A DNA stretch of 64,000 bases from Globodera rostochiensis (taxonomy: Eukaryota > Nematoda > Chromadorea > Rhabditida > Heteroderidae). How positions within the stretch are numbered: the first letter of the stretch is position 1; the number at the start of each line of letters is the position of its first letter. Where the stretch lies: positions 2,170,001 to 2,234,000 of the forward strand of contig JAEVLN010000010.1 of the NCBI GenBank assembly GCA_018350325.1, given 5' to 3'. Shown here piece by piece: positions 11,576-23,600 of this stretch. The position numbers were made by a program, and so were the translations under genes. A model generated the notes under the pieces. It was not told the DNA's origin and did no database searches. It was given only the letters and a program-made list of their open reading frames with translations.

Positions 11576-12452
11576 ACTATATACACCCATCACCACATGT
11601 TCCTTCAACATAATGCCAAGACCACATGGCCGCTAATCTGATATTCCATCTTCAGTGGCACCGTGTGGCACATTTTAGCATTTCCATTTGCATCATTTGC
11701 CCCTCAGGGGGACACCAGCGAGTGGACAGACATATAATATATGTGCATTGGCCATTCTTCTGTGTTCTCTGCTGGTCCTCTCTCAAATGTCAATTTTGTG
11801 CACTCATTTGTGCGTAGAGAAACAAAAATGGACATCACTTCATCTCTGTCCAATGGGCAATGCTCTGGTAAGAGAAACAGAGATTTGTTTTGTACACTCA
11901 CTCTCTGACCCGTCGACGGTTTGTGTTCAGCGCCCAAGGGGCTAGGCTAGGCTTGGCTTCGCTTCGCTTCGACGCACTACAAAAGCTGCGCGGGGTGTGC
12001 AAACGCGTGACTGAACTCTGTCTGCCTTCTCTGGCGTTGCAAAACTTCACTCACTATTTTCTCTGTCTGTCTTCTCAGCTCTGTGTTTTCAACAGAGTTC
12101 ACACTGTCTGCGCGCTCACTAGGGTCAGAGAGCGAAAGTGAAAGTGGCGAAAATGCCCTTGGGGGAAGTACTCTCTGTCCATTCTTACTAAAATGACCGT
12201 TGCTATTTAATGTTCTCGCGATGCTGCGTCTCTGGCCACTCTGAGCTGATCACTTCTTCCAAAGATCTTTGGTCTTCCAATTAATTCTTTCAAATATTTA
12301 TTAAACCAATTTGTGAATTAAATTCTATTCGTTTTTTGAAAATTCATATTTAATGCGGAAATTATTTTCGATCAGATCAAATTTTTTTCTGGACACCCAC
12401 AAACTTTAGGGGATGTTGGGGATGACCGTATTTTAAAATAGTGGATTATGTT

Positions 12453-12760
12453 CCCCCGGTCCCCGTCAAATGTCGGGTACCCCGAATTCTGTCCCCGAAT
12501 CCCACTTCCCCCCCCCCCTCTGACCTCACATGCCTACTAAATGCCGCAAATGTCTCCCCGGTCCCCGTCAAATGTCGGGTACCCCGAATTCTGTCCCCGA
12601 ATCCCACTTCCTTCCCCCCCCCCTCTGACCTCACATGCCTACTAAATGCCGCAAATGTCTCCCCGGTCCCCGTTAAATGTCGGGTACCCCTTCAGTCCCC
12701 GAATCCCATTTTCCCCCCCCCCCTTCTGGCCTCACATCGCCTACTAAATGTTGTTTATTT
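12453..12760. repeat. Three tandem copies of a ~104-bp unit
   Basis: CCCCGGTCCCCGTCAAATGT begins each copy near 12454, 12556 and 12661. Each copy ends with a poly-C run and CTCACATGCCTACTAAATG (third copy diverged). The 109-aa open frame is the repeat. Confidence 0.85.
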
Positions 12761-13789
12761 CCATTTGTAACCCCCGATCGTCCTCTGGCGCAAATGGCAG
12801 AATTTACTCAATAAAAACGGGCAGGTCAACCAACTCCGTCCGTATACATCAGAAGAAGAACAAACAAAACGCACATTCAAAATGTCATAAAAGTTTAGCC
12901 AGAGCAGCAGGCGTAAGGTCTCCCTGTGTGTGCCTTTTATACACAGTCTAGAAATTAATAATTTTTTGATCAAAATTTCGATTTGTTTTTCAAGCGCTTG
13001 GTCAATTCGTCTTAGCAATTTGGACCATTTGTCCTGATAAGCTCAATTCAAACGCATTAAAAAAACAATTTTTATATGTTTAATAAATTTAATTCGAAAA
13101 ATAAAATATTTTCATTTTTGTGGCCTCACCCGCGCGACCTTGTGCTTAGGCCGGGAATTATTTTAATTCTTGAATATTTTCTAATCACTTTTTTTTTGGC
13201 TTCTCACTAATGAGTAGAGTACATTCTCGACCAGCAGCAGCAGCAGCAGTCCATTTTGCATGTGTAAAATAGTAGTAATACTGAAAGCTCTGCTGCTGGT
13301 CATTGACCAACCAGCAAACAGTGTGTGTGCGTGTGTATGCCGTGCCGTCGCCAATTTCCCCTCCGGGGCGATACACACAATGGCAAATATTTACCTTTGT
13401 GCCCTCCTTATTAGCGGTTAGTGGCCAATGTGAATGTATGTATTTGTTGCCAAAGAGTCTCCCCCCCCCCGCCCATAAAAGCAATGGCGGCGGGGTGATA
13501 AACATTTGAAGGCATTCGCGAATTTCCAAATCAACATCCATCCATTTGCTTGCACATATTTCGTAATCGTTTCTCGCAACAAATTTTTTTTTTTGCCTTA
13601 AATAGCGATTAAAAAAATGTTTTAAGTAAGCGAGCGATCCATTAAACATTTTGTAGTTAGTATTTTATGTATTGTAGTGGTCAAGAAAGTGTATTGTGTC
13701 TAGAGACCGGAAACTTGGACCCAAAACGGGTTTTGGGTCCGGACTCTAATTGTGTCTCAAAATTTGATTGTATTTGAGAACATTAGTTC

Positions 13790-14140
13790 CAAAAAAGAAT
13801 TTTGGAAACGAAATTTTTGATAGTCCCTACGAAATATTTTTTGATAGACTCCGCGAAATTTTTGGATAGGCCCTGCGAAATATTTTTGATAGGCCCTGCG
13901 AAATATTTTTGATAGGCCCTGCGAAATATTTTTGATAGGCCTGCGAACCTCAAAAACTACAAACTTTTTGATAGGCATGTAAAATTTTTGATAGGCCATA
14001 CGAAATATTTTTTTGATAGGTCCTGCGAAATATTTTTGATAGGCCCTGCGAACCTCAAAAACTACGAAATTTTGGATAGGCCAAGAACATTTTTGGTTAG
14101 GAATTCGTACTAGAGCCAAGATAAGAAGATTTATGATAGG
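13790..14140. repeat. Tandem repeat of GATAGGCCCTGCGAAATATT
   Basis: About ten degenerate copies of a 24-25-bp unit (TTTTTGATAGGCCCTGCGAA), some with GAACCTCAAAAACTACGAA inserts. It lies between unrelated AT-rich DNA and has no coding value. Confidence 0.8.
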
Positions 14141-14287
14141 TCCAACAAAATTTCCGGAATTTTTACGAGGGCTCACACGAGTCATTGAGCGGGGGGGGGG
14201 TCGTTCGTGATGATTGTTTGCAGTTTCCACCAAAAACTTTATCTGTCACACCCAATTCACACGGTCCTCTCCGCCGACGCCCATTCG

Positions 14288-14310
14288 TCGTCGTCGTCGT
14301 CGTCGTCGGT
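14288..14310. repeat. (GTC)n microsatellite
   Basis: About seven uninterrupted GTC triplets within a GC-richer stretch. Confidence 0.85.
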
Positions 14311-14564
14311 AGATCCGTGACGAAGTATGGGGACGGGACGGGGACGCGGGACACGACGACAAACAGTCAAACACACACCGCACCCACAAAATGTGTCCGC
14401 CCCCCAAAATTTTTCAATTCATTTCCCTCATCATCGCACACATTTAGTACGTACACCCCAAACATTTTGACCAAAACAAGCCTTCTTTCAGTGCAAACAT
14501 AACAACACAAACAACAAAAATTTAATAAATATTATTGAATTAGAACATTTTTAAATTAAGCTTT

Positions 14565-15988
14565 AGCCCCGAAGCTTTAAGCGATTATGTCGTGGGGTTC
14601 CGGGCCAAGTCGTCGAGGTATAGAGTTTTTTCAAGGGTTCGGGGGACAAAAACCCCGCCCGACCAGGGGATTCTCGGAGGACAAAAAACCCCGCGGGGTC
14701 AAGGCTAGACCCTACTTTAAACTTTGCAATTGGACGAGATCCTGCTGCTGATCCCGTGGTTTTCAAAATTTTTGTGACTCGGGGACCTGGATGAAACCAA
14801 GCATTTTGTGTTCCGTGATTTTTTTTGCCGGTCTCCGATCAAATTCCGGCATTTTTTGGGTTTGGGAGATCCAAATTGTTGCTGATAATATTTGGAAAAT
14901 TAAATTTTCAATACCAAAAATCAATTTGCACCAGAGACCAAAAACATTTTCATTCCCTTTTTTTTTTGGAGAGAGTCATTTTGCACTTTTGTTGTATATG
15001 TGTACATATGTTCGCGATTGGTTTTATGATGTTAAAGTGATAAACAATTTAATGCTTTTTATCTGTTTTATTTCAACAAAATATGGCCTAAAAATTCGAA
15101 TTTAATTTGTTTTAAACTTAATCGATTCAAGCATTCGAACATCTCTTCGAAACCTCTTGACGAGATGAAGCTATTATTAAGCTGAGCCTTAACGATTAGA
15201 CAAATCTCAATAAAGGTATGGCCAGGTTGGCCTTTTGAGTTTTCACTTTTTTTGCCATAAATTTGAGACTTGTCCAATCGGAAAACCTTAGCTTAATAAT
15301 AGCTTCATCTCTTTGATGGCTGCTGAATGACATTAGGGAATGTCTGAATCGGTTAAGGGTTTGAAGCAGGTTATTGACGGACTGGGTCCGGACCGGTCTG
15401 GATTTGGTTCGGTAGCCAAATCAGTTTTTACAATTTTTTTTTTGCTTCTTTTGAATTTTGTTTTAAAATTCTATTTTTAGCAATACGTACTATACCCCTC
15501 GGCCACAATTAGCCATTCCCATTACACACATTTTTATTTAATTCGCAGGGACAAACTTTCGATTCTTTTTTTTGTTGTAGAAAGTTTCCTAAATAAAAGT
15601 TGAAGAAGGTATTCTATTTTTTTTTTAAATTGAATAACATTGGACTCAGTTTGTTCTCAAACAATGCCTTTTTCTGTTCCTATTTTTACACTAAATTTTA
15701 CATTACCCAATTTTTGTTATCTGATTTTGAAGGCAAAGAAATTATTATGGAAACATTAAAAACATTTTGTGTTGGGACGATATGATTTTTACGCTCTCTT
15801 TATTAATTATAAATTATTTTGTTGCTTTTTCTCTTGAATTTTGCACTGCCCAAAACCCCAAATTGGCTCTATTTTTATTAAATCGCAATTTTCCCATATT
15901 TGTTTTCTCAGGGGCGACTAATTTATGTCCAGAATGTTAGGCCAATTGGTTAACTTAAAATGTGTGCTGAAACCCAGAAAATTTTTCC
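14565..15988. other. Intergenic, repeat fragments only
   Basis: 14565-14720 is another GGGGTTCGGGG/ACCCCGC repeat. 15163-15312 holds a small inverted repeat (AGATGAAGCTATTATTAAGC and its complement about 105 bp further on), probably a MITE remnant. No gene seen. Confidence 0.5.
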
Positions 15989-16083
15989 CAGTTTTATTGG
16001 GCTGGTCTGATCAGTTTTATTGGGCTGGTCTGATCAGTTTTATTGGGCTGGTCTGATCAGCTTTATTGGGCTGGTCTGATCAG
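15989..16083. repeat. 23-bp tandem repeat, 4 copies
   Basis: Four near-identical copies of the unit CAGTTTTATTGGGCTGGTCT + GAT. Confidence 0.9.
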
Positions 16084-18090
16084 TATGTTATTAAACTTCA
16101 TACTCCCACCCAGCAGAGCAAATTAAACGAAATTATCAGTTATTTCATTAACATTTTCGGACAGACATTTGCATGCTCAATCAACTTTTAGGAAAAATGA
16201 TTGTTTTTTGTTGTTGAAAATTCTTCGCTTTTGTGAGCCGGAATTCAGAGTCCCCTCCCCCCCCCCCCCAATTTTTGTTGTTGTTGACCTCTGGCCATCC
16301 GAAAACGATTCTTTAACATTTCCAACACCCGGGGGCGGTACAAGCACTCCGCTCCAAATTAGTCAAAATTTCGATCGAGAATCTCTAAGCACTAAAATCT
16401 CGTAAAATTTTTGTCTTCGAGAATCTCGACCGAGATTTCTATCAAGAATCTCGATCGGTCCGATTTCTACTCCAAATCCACACCAATCAAATAAGTTTTC
16501 ACACTATTTGCCCGCCCGTATTTGCCGACTGCTGCTTCCCTCCTTGGCCAATTAATCTCTCTCCCAGGTTGGCACAAAAAACATAAAAAAATTGTTTCAA
16601 TGGACGACGGTAGGCGCTTAAACCCTCTCCAGAATTGCTGCACAAACACAAATAACCACCCCAGCCCCATTCCTTATTCCCTTTTACAGTTTTTTTTCGT
16701 TTGATCAGACCAAAATATTTTTGTTTTGAGTATAATCATCGTAAAAAAACGATTTATTCATGATGACTTTCTTGATGCTTAATAATTAATTACCTATTTT
16801 AATGTTAAAACACTTGAAAATCCATTCATTTTATTCATTCGTATTGTATGTGATCAGAGGTCATTTTGAGCCAGATCACTTCAGCAATGTTTTCTCTTGT
16901 GATCAGACCCGTTCATATTAGTGTCATCAATTAAGCAAACATTTCCATTTAAATTTTCTTCACCAAAAAGGGGATAAGATTAAATTAATTTCTCCAGACC
17001 ACAACTATGTTGCCATGATCAGAGGTCAGATCATTTGAGCCAGATCACTAAATTTTTATTAATTAGATCACCACTAAACACTGATTAACATTTACATACA
17101 CGGGCAAGTGGCTAAGCTATTTTTAGTCTCACTAAACACTGCTTGGCCATCAGATAGTGATCAGACCGATGCCATTTTTGTGTCATCGCATAAACATTGC
17201 CTTTGTCCTTTGGATTGCTGACAAACCATCAGCAGATAATAATCAGATCCATTGAAAAAAGTGACTTTTGGGGGTTCATATTAAGGCTAAACACATAGCC
17301 TCTTCTCACAATAGTGACCCGGCGATCAGTGTTTGTGTCCGATGGACTTAAACACAAAAAAAACTCTATAATATTGTAATCCCATCAAATTAGACGCTTC
17401 ACAAATTTTCGCGTCGATTCAAATCATTTTGCTTTTCTTTTTTTTCTTTTTTGCAAAATGGTAAGCCACAAATGTGCCGAAAATTTTGACGATTCCATGT
17501 TACAATTATGAATATCTCTTATCAATCCTCCTCTGCCCCCAACTTTCGGCAATTAATCGAGGAACATAAATTGCCTTTCGGCGTTTGAGTCGGAGGCCCC
17601 CCCCCCCGCCACCCCGCCGCCTACAGCACAGCAGCCCCCAAATGTCCTCCCCCTCCGGCGGGGTGTAACAACGACGACGACACATCGCCCACTATGATAA
17701 AAAGGGGGAGAGGAGAGAAACCAAAGGTTAATGGCACACATCTCAACAGAGCGCGCAACCCTGCCCAAATGGTCGTTGTCGTCGTCGCTGTCGTTGTCGC
17801 CGTAGGGGACGACGCCCTTTACTTTTAGTACGCCCCCACCCGCCTCCCCCCCCCCCCACTAACTCACATTTTTACTACCATTTATTCCGCGTCCATTTTG
17901 CCCTGTGCAATTGGAAGAGTGGGGTGGGGGGGGGGGAAGAGATTGATCGCCTTTGTTCCCACTTTTTCGGAGAGCAAAAAAGGATTCAAAAAAAAATGTA
18001 AATGGGGAAAAAATATTTTGTTGATGTTGCACCGAGAAACAATTTCTTACATTTTTGTGGAGCATCGGACAGTGGGCAATCCAACAGCGT
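16084..18090. other. Non-coding, rich in TGATCAGA words and poly-C runs
   Basis: Between 16700 and 17350 the word TGATCAGA/GATCAGACC occurs many times, but without a fixed spacing. Poly-C or poly-G runs of nine or more occur near 16257, 17585, 17846 and 17925. No gene found. Confidence 0.5.
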
Positions 18091-18262
18091 GTGGATGGAT
18101 TGTCCACTGTCCGATTGTCTACTGTCCGATTGTCCGGTCACGATTGTCCACTGTCCGATTGTCCGGTCACGATCGTCCACTGTCCGATTGTCCGGTCACG
18201 ATTGTCCACTGTCCGATTGTCCGGTCACGATTGTCCACTGTCCGATTGTCTGGTCACGATTT
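18090..18262. repeat. 29-bp tandem repeat, about 5 copies
   Basis: Unit ATTGTCCACTGTCCGATTGT + CCGGTCACG, nearly perfect. Open in three + frames only because the unit lacks stops. Confidence 0.9.
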
Positions 18263-19569
18263 GGTTGGGCCTAATCATTTTATTCTGGTTCCCTACAAAA
18301 TTTGAATGCTTTGAAATCCGATGCAATTGCCCGAACAGTTTCCCGATTTTTTCGGAAAATTTTTCTGTTTCGAAAGTCGGAATTTTGACCATCCCTGAGA
18401 ATGAATGTACACATTTGGGGAGGTTCTTTGGAATACACTAACTTGGAGGAGGGGAAAGGCGAGAACAAATTGCCCTATTTATGAGAGACATTTTTTTGAT
18501 TTTGCTGATTATTGGACAATTTATCATTTTTGTTCATTTTTTTGCCTTAAATAATTTATTTTTATTTTCTCATTTTTACAATTAAAATTACAAAGTTTTG
18601 ATTGCTCGTTGGCCTTGAGGGTTGAGTGATGCGTCGTTCATTTTCTAGATATTACACTTCATTTACATATTCAATTTGAAAATTTTTTTTTGCAAAAATT
18701 ATGATTTCAAACTTGCACAACTCTTAAAATCTTTAAAATTACATTCTTTCAAACCTCAAAAAAGAAAATTAATAAATGCACCCCAGCCAGATTCAAGGCC
18801 CGATAAATGCTTCCTAATTGACTTTTTTCATTCACAATCGTCTTTTCGAGATTTAGTTCGAATTCAAGGTTAGGTATTTGAGTGGTACGATCAATAATTG
18901 TCGAGTTTTTCGGTTCAATCTCAAGTGACCCCGAATTTGCCCCCCGGACACCGTCAAAGCCCCAAGGGTTTGGCCTCCGGCAATTTTCCGATGCCAGAAT
19001 TTCTGAACAACTCGGGTGTTGTGCCGCCCACACCGTACACCTGCTGGCACGGACACTTTTGTCCAACAAAATTTCTTTTTACACATTAAAAAGTCCCCCC
19101 CCCCCCCTCTCCCGCCCGTCGTCCGTCCCCTCACAACTTTCACCACAATTCATCATCATTCAGCAGCCAGCAGCAGCAGCATAAATATAGTAGGGGGAAT
19201 CAATCCAAACACTTCCCCCCCCCCCATCCCCCCACTCATCCGCCTCATTGTTCAGCAGCCAGCAGCACAGCCCACTGACTGATTCAATGCTGTGGGGGAC
19301 GGATTGGACGGACTGTCTCTGTCTGCACATAAATATGCACAAAATGTTCCAGCCCCCCACTCCCTAACACGTCGCTCTGGGTACATGCGTACATATACAT
19401 ATATATGTACATATTTGTTTGATTGCGGAGGGTTGCCGACGTTGCGTATAATAAAGTTGTTGCTCCGCTTGGCTCGCGCTCACGCTCGCTGTCCATGTCA
19501 GTAGGGGTTTGCCTTGGTCCTTGGCTAACGGAAGGTTAAACCGACACCAAACCCGAAATTTCTCGGTTT

Positions 19570-19732
19570 TTTTTTGGGTTGGTTCGGTCTGAAACCGAGA
19601 CAACATTAGGGTTTGGTCTGAAACCGAGACAACCCTAGGGTTCGGTCTGAAACCGAGACAACCCTAGGGTCCGGTCTGAAACCGAGACAACCCTAGGTTC
19701 GATCTGAAACCGAGACAACCCTAGGCGGTTTT
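19570..19732. repeat. ~29-bp tandem repeat, about 5 copies
   Basis: Unit GGTTCGGTCTGAAACCGAGA + CAACCCTAG. The inner GGTCTGAAACC is partly palindromic. Confidence 0.88.
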
Positions 19733-19739
19733 GCCGAAA

Positions 19740-21559
19740 GTCTTAATTCTAGAATTAATTTGCTTTTTTTTTATCAATAAATCTTTAATTTTATCAAAGC
19801 GCCAATCTCCAAAGTCTGTTTTTGACCTTCAATGAGCGCAAAATTCATCAAAAAAAGCTTTTATTTTCTAGATTTGTTCTGTCCGATTGCACTGTTAGGG
19901 ATGGGCTGTTTAGCCTAGCCGCATTTTCAAAAAAACAAAAAAATTTTTTTCGTTCTTTACTCGACCTCGCATCCCTTCTCTTGAAGCCAAACTCTGATTT
20001 ATCTCTGTGATAATCAACTCTCAATCTGAGAACAATTCAACTGCTTATAGCTTCTTTTATTACTCGATTAAATTCATAGTTTTAGCATCATTTTTATTGT
20101 TTGACGAGATTTGATCGTTGCTTTTCGTATTATTCCGGTATTTTTTAATAGAACAGTTTGTCACCAGCTCCGCTATATAAGTATTCAGAATGTTCGCGCG
20201 CTCGTACTTTTGCTTTGCGACGAGGCGGGCGGCGACCTTGCCTTTCTTCCCCCCCCCCCCCCACCGCTCCCGCCTTCCTCTGCGCGTGCCCACCGCACCG
20301 CAAAAATTTTGTTCTTTTTGCGGGGGGGTCCTCAACCCGTCGTCCATTCATTATGCATTTTCATCGTCCGTCCGTCCGTCGTCCATTCTTGAGGGTTTTT
20401 GTAGGAGGAGAGTGGGGGACTTTTCCACCAACAAATTCTTCATTGGGTACTTACACTTCTTCCTTCTACTTCTTCGCACAGTCAGTCGGACGGACGACGG
20501 ACGGATTGGATTATTTGGGGGGGGGGGGGGGTGGACAACAACCCGTCGTTTGTATGATGGCTCGCGCAAGACTCACCAAATTTTTTAATTCATTCAATCC
20601 CTTCCAAAATTCGCCAATTTCCCATTCTACCGACCGACCGACGTCCATTCTTCCCCCCGATCTCAACTGTTTCACACACAGACACACACACACTTAAAAT
20701 AGTACGAATGGTCAGCTAAGTCAATTTGTTTTGTGAGAAATTTTTGACCAGTGTGAGCAGCGGACATTTCTTTGCATGATTTGTGAGACAAATTTTTGAA
20801 TTTTTGGGCCTTTGAATTTTTTCCCTGAAATTTTAAATAAGAAAAACGGCAAATCCAGCAGCAGGAGAATGGGTGCCCCGAATTTTTTCCCATTCTTTAA
20901 GCCAGAATTTGCATACATTGGTTTTCGGGGACCCTGATCAGTGATCACCAATTCGTCAAATAGATTTTGTCAATTTATGACGCGGGGGGGGGGGAGGGTT
21001 GACGGTGATATAAATTCGATAAGTTCATTTTGTTATAAAATATGCTAAAAAAACTAAAATGGAAAAACAGTAGCAAAATATAACTGTATACATACAGTAT
21101 ACGTTTAATGTTTGAATGCGGCCTTATGAGTGCTTTTAAGCATTTCTTAAGGAGTGACAACTGAGTCCCCGTTGAAGGGACACTTCAGTCTAGGGCCATA
21201 ACTTCATGCTTACAAATTAGCTTGATGAAGCGGAATCGAAACGTACATTATAATATGAATTTCGAGAGGGTACACATATTCCCGCAATTTTACCCACCCA
21301 TTCTCGAGAATTGCCATTTGACGATTGGAAGACCGACCGGCCGAGGCATTGAAATTGTTTTCATTTTTCTTCTTATCCCCCCCCCCCCCCCTCACGTCAG
21401 TGATTTCTGTCAGTGAACAAACGAACAGCTCTAACGAACGGGGTGGGTACAATAATAATAAAGCGGCGGGTGCTGTTTTTGTTTTGTAACTCAAAAATTT
21501 GTTTTTTGATTTTCTGCATTTTGTTGTGTATTCATCAGTCAAAAATTGAAACAATATAT
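19740..21559. other. Intergenic, homopolymer-rich
   Basis: Poly-C or poly-G runs near 20248, 20518, 20985 and 21377. Long but low-complexity open frames at 20158-20700 do not look like protein. No gene supported. Confidence 0.5.
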
Positions 21560-21567
21560 GTATGTAC

Positions 21568-22662
21568 CAGTGTTTTCCTGTTCCAGCTTGGCCTGTTCTG
21601 TTCCTGTTCTGTTCCTGTTCTGTTCCTGTTCCTGTTCTATTCTAGAATTTAGAACAGCACAGGAACAGGAACAGATTCAAAATCCTTGGAACAGGAACAG
21701 AACAGGAACAGAACAGGCCAAGCTAGAACAGGGTAAAAATTGAAGAATTGAACTTTTATTGAGTAATATATTTGAAATTTTCCAACTATTCAGTATGATC
21801 TCAGGTGGCGTAGTGGTTAAACTGTGTGACGTGATTCAATTTTGGCTAAGGTTCAACTTTCCCTAGTGAAAATCTTTTTTATTCTTTTTATTTTACTCCC
21901 TGGTGTGGTGTAATGGTGAGTGATATGTGATGCCTGGGGCTGTGGGTTCGAACCCCCGACTTTGTAAATGATTTTTTTTTCTCTCTTTTTATGAACTTTG
22001 ATGGTAATTAAAAATATTTTAGATTTAATATTTTTTGAAGACATATAAATTTTTTATTTGTTTCATTAAACTTGAGAAAAAAATCATAGGGGGACCCTTT
22101 TGTTTTGTTTTTAAAAATCAAGACCAATTTTTTTAACAATTCCATCAAAATCTTCAAAAAATGGTTGCAAATCCCTTAACAAATTAAGTCAAAAATTCAA
22201 AATTTTCTCGGCGGCGCCTATCGGCACCGCCGACCCCCCCCCCTGATGTAAAGCAGAATTCTCAATTTGAATTTGAGTTGCTCCCCATTCTCAAAATTGG
22301 GTCGCCCCCGACCTTCGACATGACCAACCCCAACCTCCTTTAAGTCTCGTGTTTTTGAGGGTCAATCTCGAGTCTCGGGGTAAAGTCTTGGTAAGGTTAG
22401 GTCTCGAGCATCACTAGGAAGTGATTGAACACTTTGTCCAATGCATCATCAATTAAAATTTCAGACTGAATTTCACTCGGAAAATTTTTAATTTGGAACA
22501 GTCTAAGAACAGTTTATACTGTTCTGTTCCTGTTCTGTTCCTGTTCCTGTTCTGTTCCCGAGGTCGGAACAGAACAGGAACAGAACAGACAGGCTGTTCT
22601 AAGATTTTAGAACAGAACAGGAACAGGAACAGGTTCAAAATTGTTGGAACAGGAAAACACTG
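21568..22662. mobile_element. Composite hAT-like MITE, TSD GTATGTAC
   Basis: The perfect 8-bp duplication GTATGTAC (21560-21567 and 22663-22670) flanks 1095 bp. The ends are CAGTGTTTTCCTGTTCC and its complement. The CAGTG terminus plus 8-bp duplication is typical of hAT elements. Each arm is an array of CTGTTCCTGTTCTGTTCC units. The interior carries two tRNA-like stretches (21796-21960) and a GC hairpin (22209-22232). No transposase. Confidence 0.92.
21796..21960 (+). other. Two tRNA-like modules inside the 21.6-kb element
   Basis: The first has A box TGGCGTAGTGGTTAA with a degraded B box (GGTTCAACTTT). The second has A-box-like TGGTGTAATGGT and a perfect B box GGTTCGAACCC followed by CCC. 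They read inward from the left end of the element. Probably SINE-like Pol III promoters rather than working tRNA genes. Confidence 0.55.
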
Positions 22663-22770
22663 GTATGTACCTATGCTTTACGCGAATCGCGGAATCTATT
22701 CCTCCCTGTTTTTGTAATTCGGCTAAAATTCTTGAAATAAATGTTGTTTTTTGGATCATTAAAATCATAT

Positions 22771-23075
22771 GGTAATAGTTAAGTTTGTTGCCCCCCATGT
22801 CGATAAAGTGATGTTTCTAGGGGGTTTTCCGGGGCACAGAATCCGAATCTGTCCTCCATTATGACCTATTCGAACCCCGGAATGATTTTGAAGCCAAAAT
22901 TAATTTTTGGGAATAGTTTTTGAAGAATTTTCGAATTCGGGTTCAAATTCGAAATGGGTCGAAACGGAGCTACGCCCCGAAAACCCCTAGAAAACACCTT
23001 TTTACCTGACTTTGAAAAAAAATGTATTTTTTCAAAAATGGGGGCAACAAACTTAGGTAACTATTTATTACCAAA
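22771..23075. repeat. Inverted repeat, probable MITE
   Basis: GGTAATAGTTAAGTTTGTTG at the left is mirrored by CAACAAACTTAGGTAACTAT plus TTATTACC at the right. Inside, CTAGGGGGTTTTCCGGGGC pairs with GCCCCGAAAACCCCTAG. No clear target duplication. Confidence 0.65.
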
Positions 23076-23515
23076 TCAAATTTGATTCGGACTTATCAGA
23101 AAAATGCTTTCATTACCAGAAATAGCGCTTTTTGCATAAAAGATTGTCTTGATTGAAAAATTCGTCTAAGCATTAAAGACCTTTTTTGGCCTTCTTCGGA
23201 ATGTTACAAAGTTTTGCTTTTTTGTTATTTTGTTAATTTAAGCCCATGAATTTGATTCATTTGATCCCAACTAAAAAAAGTTGTTCGTGGAATAGTCCAT
23301 TTTTGATATTGGAATTTGGCCAGGTCGAATCCAAAATTTTGAAAGGAAATGATTCAAATTTATAAAAAAAATGTTTTGTTTTGAATTTCGCCCCCACCCA
23401 CCTCTAACCAAACCTCAATTAAAGTAAGGCTTTATGTTGTCCGTTTTTCCCACTTTTTGTATTCGAATTTCACAATTTTCGACTTAAATATGCAACAAAA
23501 AACGAAAATTTTTTT

Positions 23516-23526
23516 TTTGTTTTCAG
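23516..23526 (+). promoter_or_regulatory. Candidate trans-splice or 5'-UTR acceptor of the innexin gene
   Basis: A T-rich tract ending TTTTCAG lies about 75 bases upstream of the ATG at 23601 with no matching upstream exon visible. In nematodes this is the usual look of a spliced-leader acceptor. It could equally close a 5'-UTR intron. Confidence 0.4.
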
Positions 23527-23600
23527 CACAATTTTCACTTTCTGCATTTTCACAACGATTTTCATCAATTTTTTCCAAAGCGTTGGTCGAATGCAAGAGA

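Larger units (their letters stand above)
10226..12440. other. Long non-coding stretch
   Basis: No exon with convincing ends. 10440-11000 is GC-richer and open in several frames but has no recognisable protein. 11850-12140 has many short ACTCTCTG- and CTCTGTC-like words. I describe it as intergenic, possibly regulatory. Confidence 0.45.

Noticed and set aside
13185..14233. Minus-strand frames of about 155 aa
   Set aside because: Explained by microsatellites and the GATAGGCCCTGCGAA tandem repeat.
18090..18262. CRISPR-like array
   Set aside because: Direct repeats without unique spacers, in a eukaryotic genome.
17898..18441. TVRLSGHD-type repeat protein
   Set aside because: A 29-bp tandem repeat without stops; no start context or splice signals.
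20158..20700. 179-aa and overlapping frames near poly-C
   Set aside because: Low-complexity Pro/Arg composition from homopolymer and CCGTCCGTC runs.
21900..21960. Functional tRNA gene
   Set aside because: A and B boxes are present but I could not pair an acceptor stem or assign an anticodon loop; position inside a MITE favours a tRNA-derived module.
23270..23600. Innexin start further upstream (frame open from 23457)
   Set aside because: The upstream part is Phe-rich, intron-like sequence ending in a TTTTCAG acceptor; ATG 23601 gives the acidic Asn/Gly-rich N-terminus.
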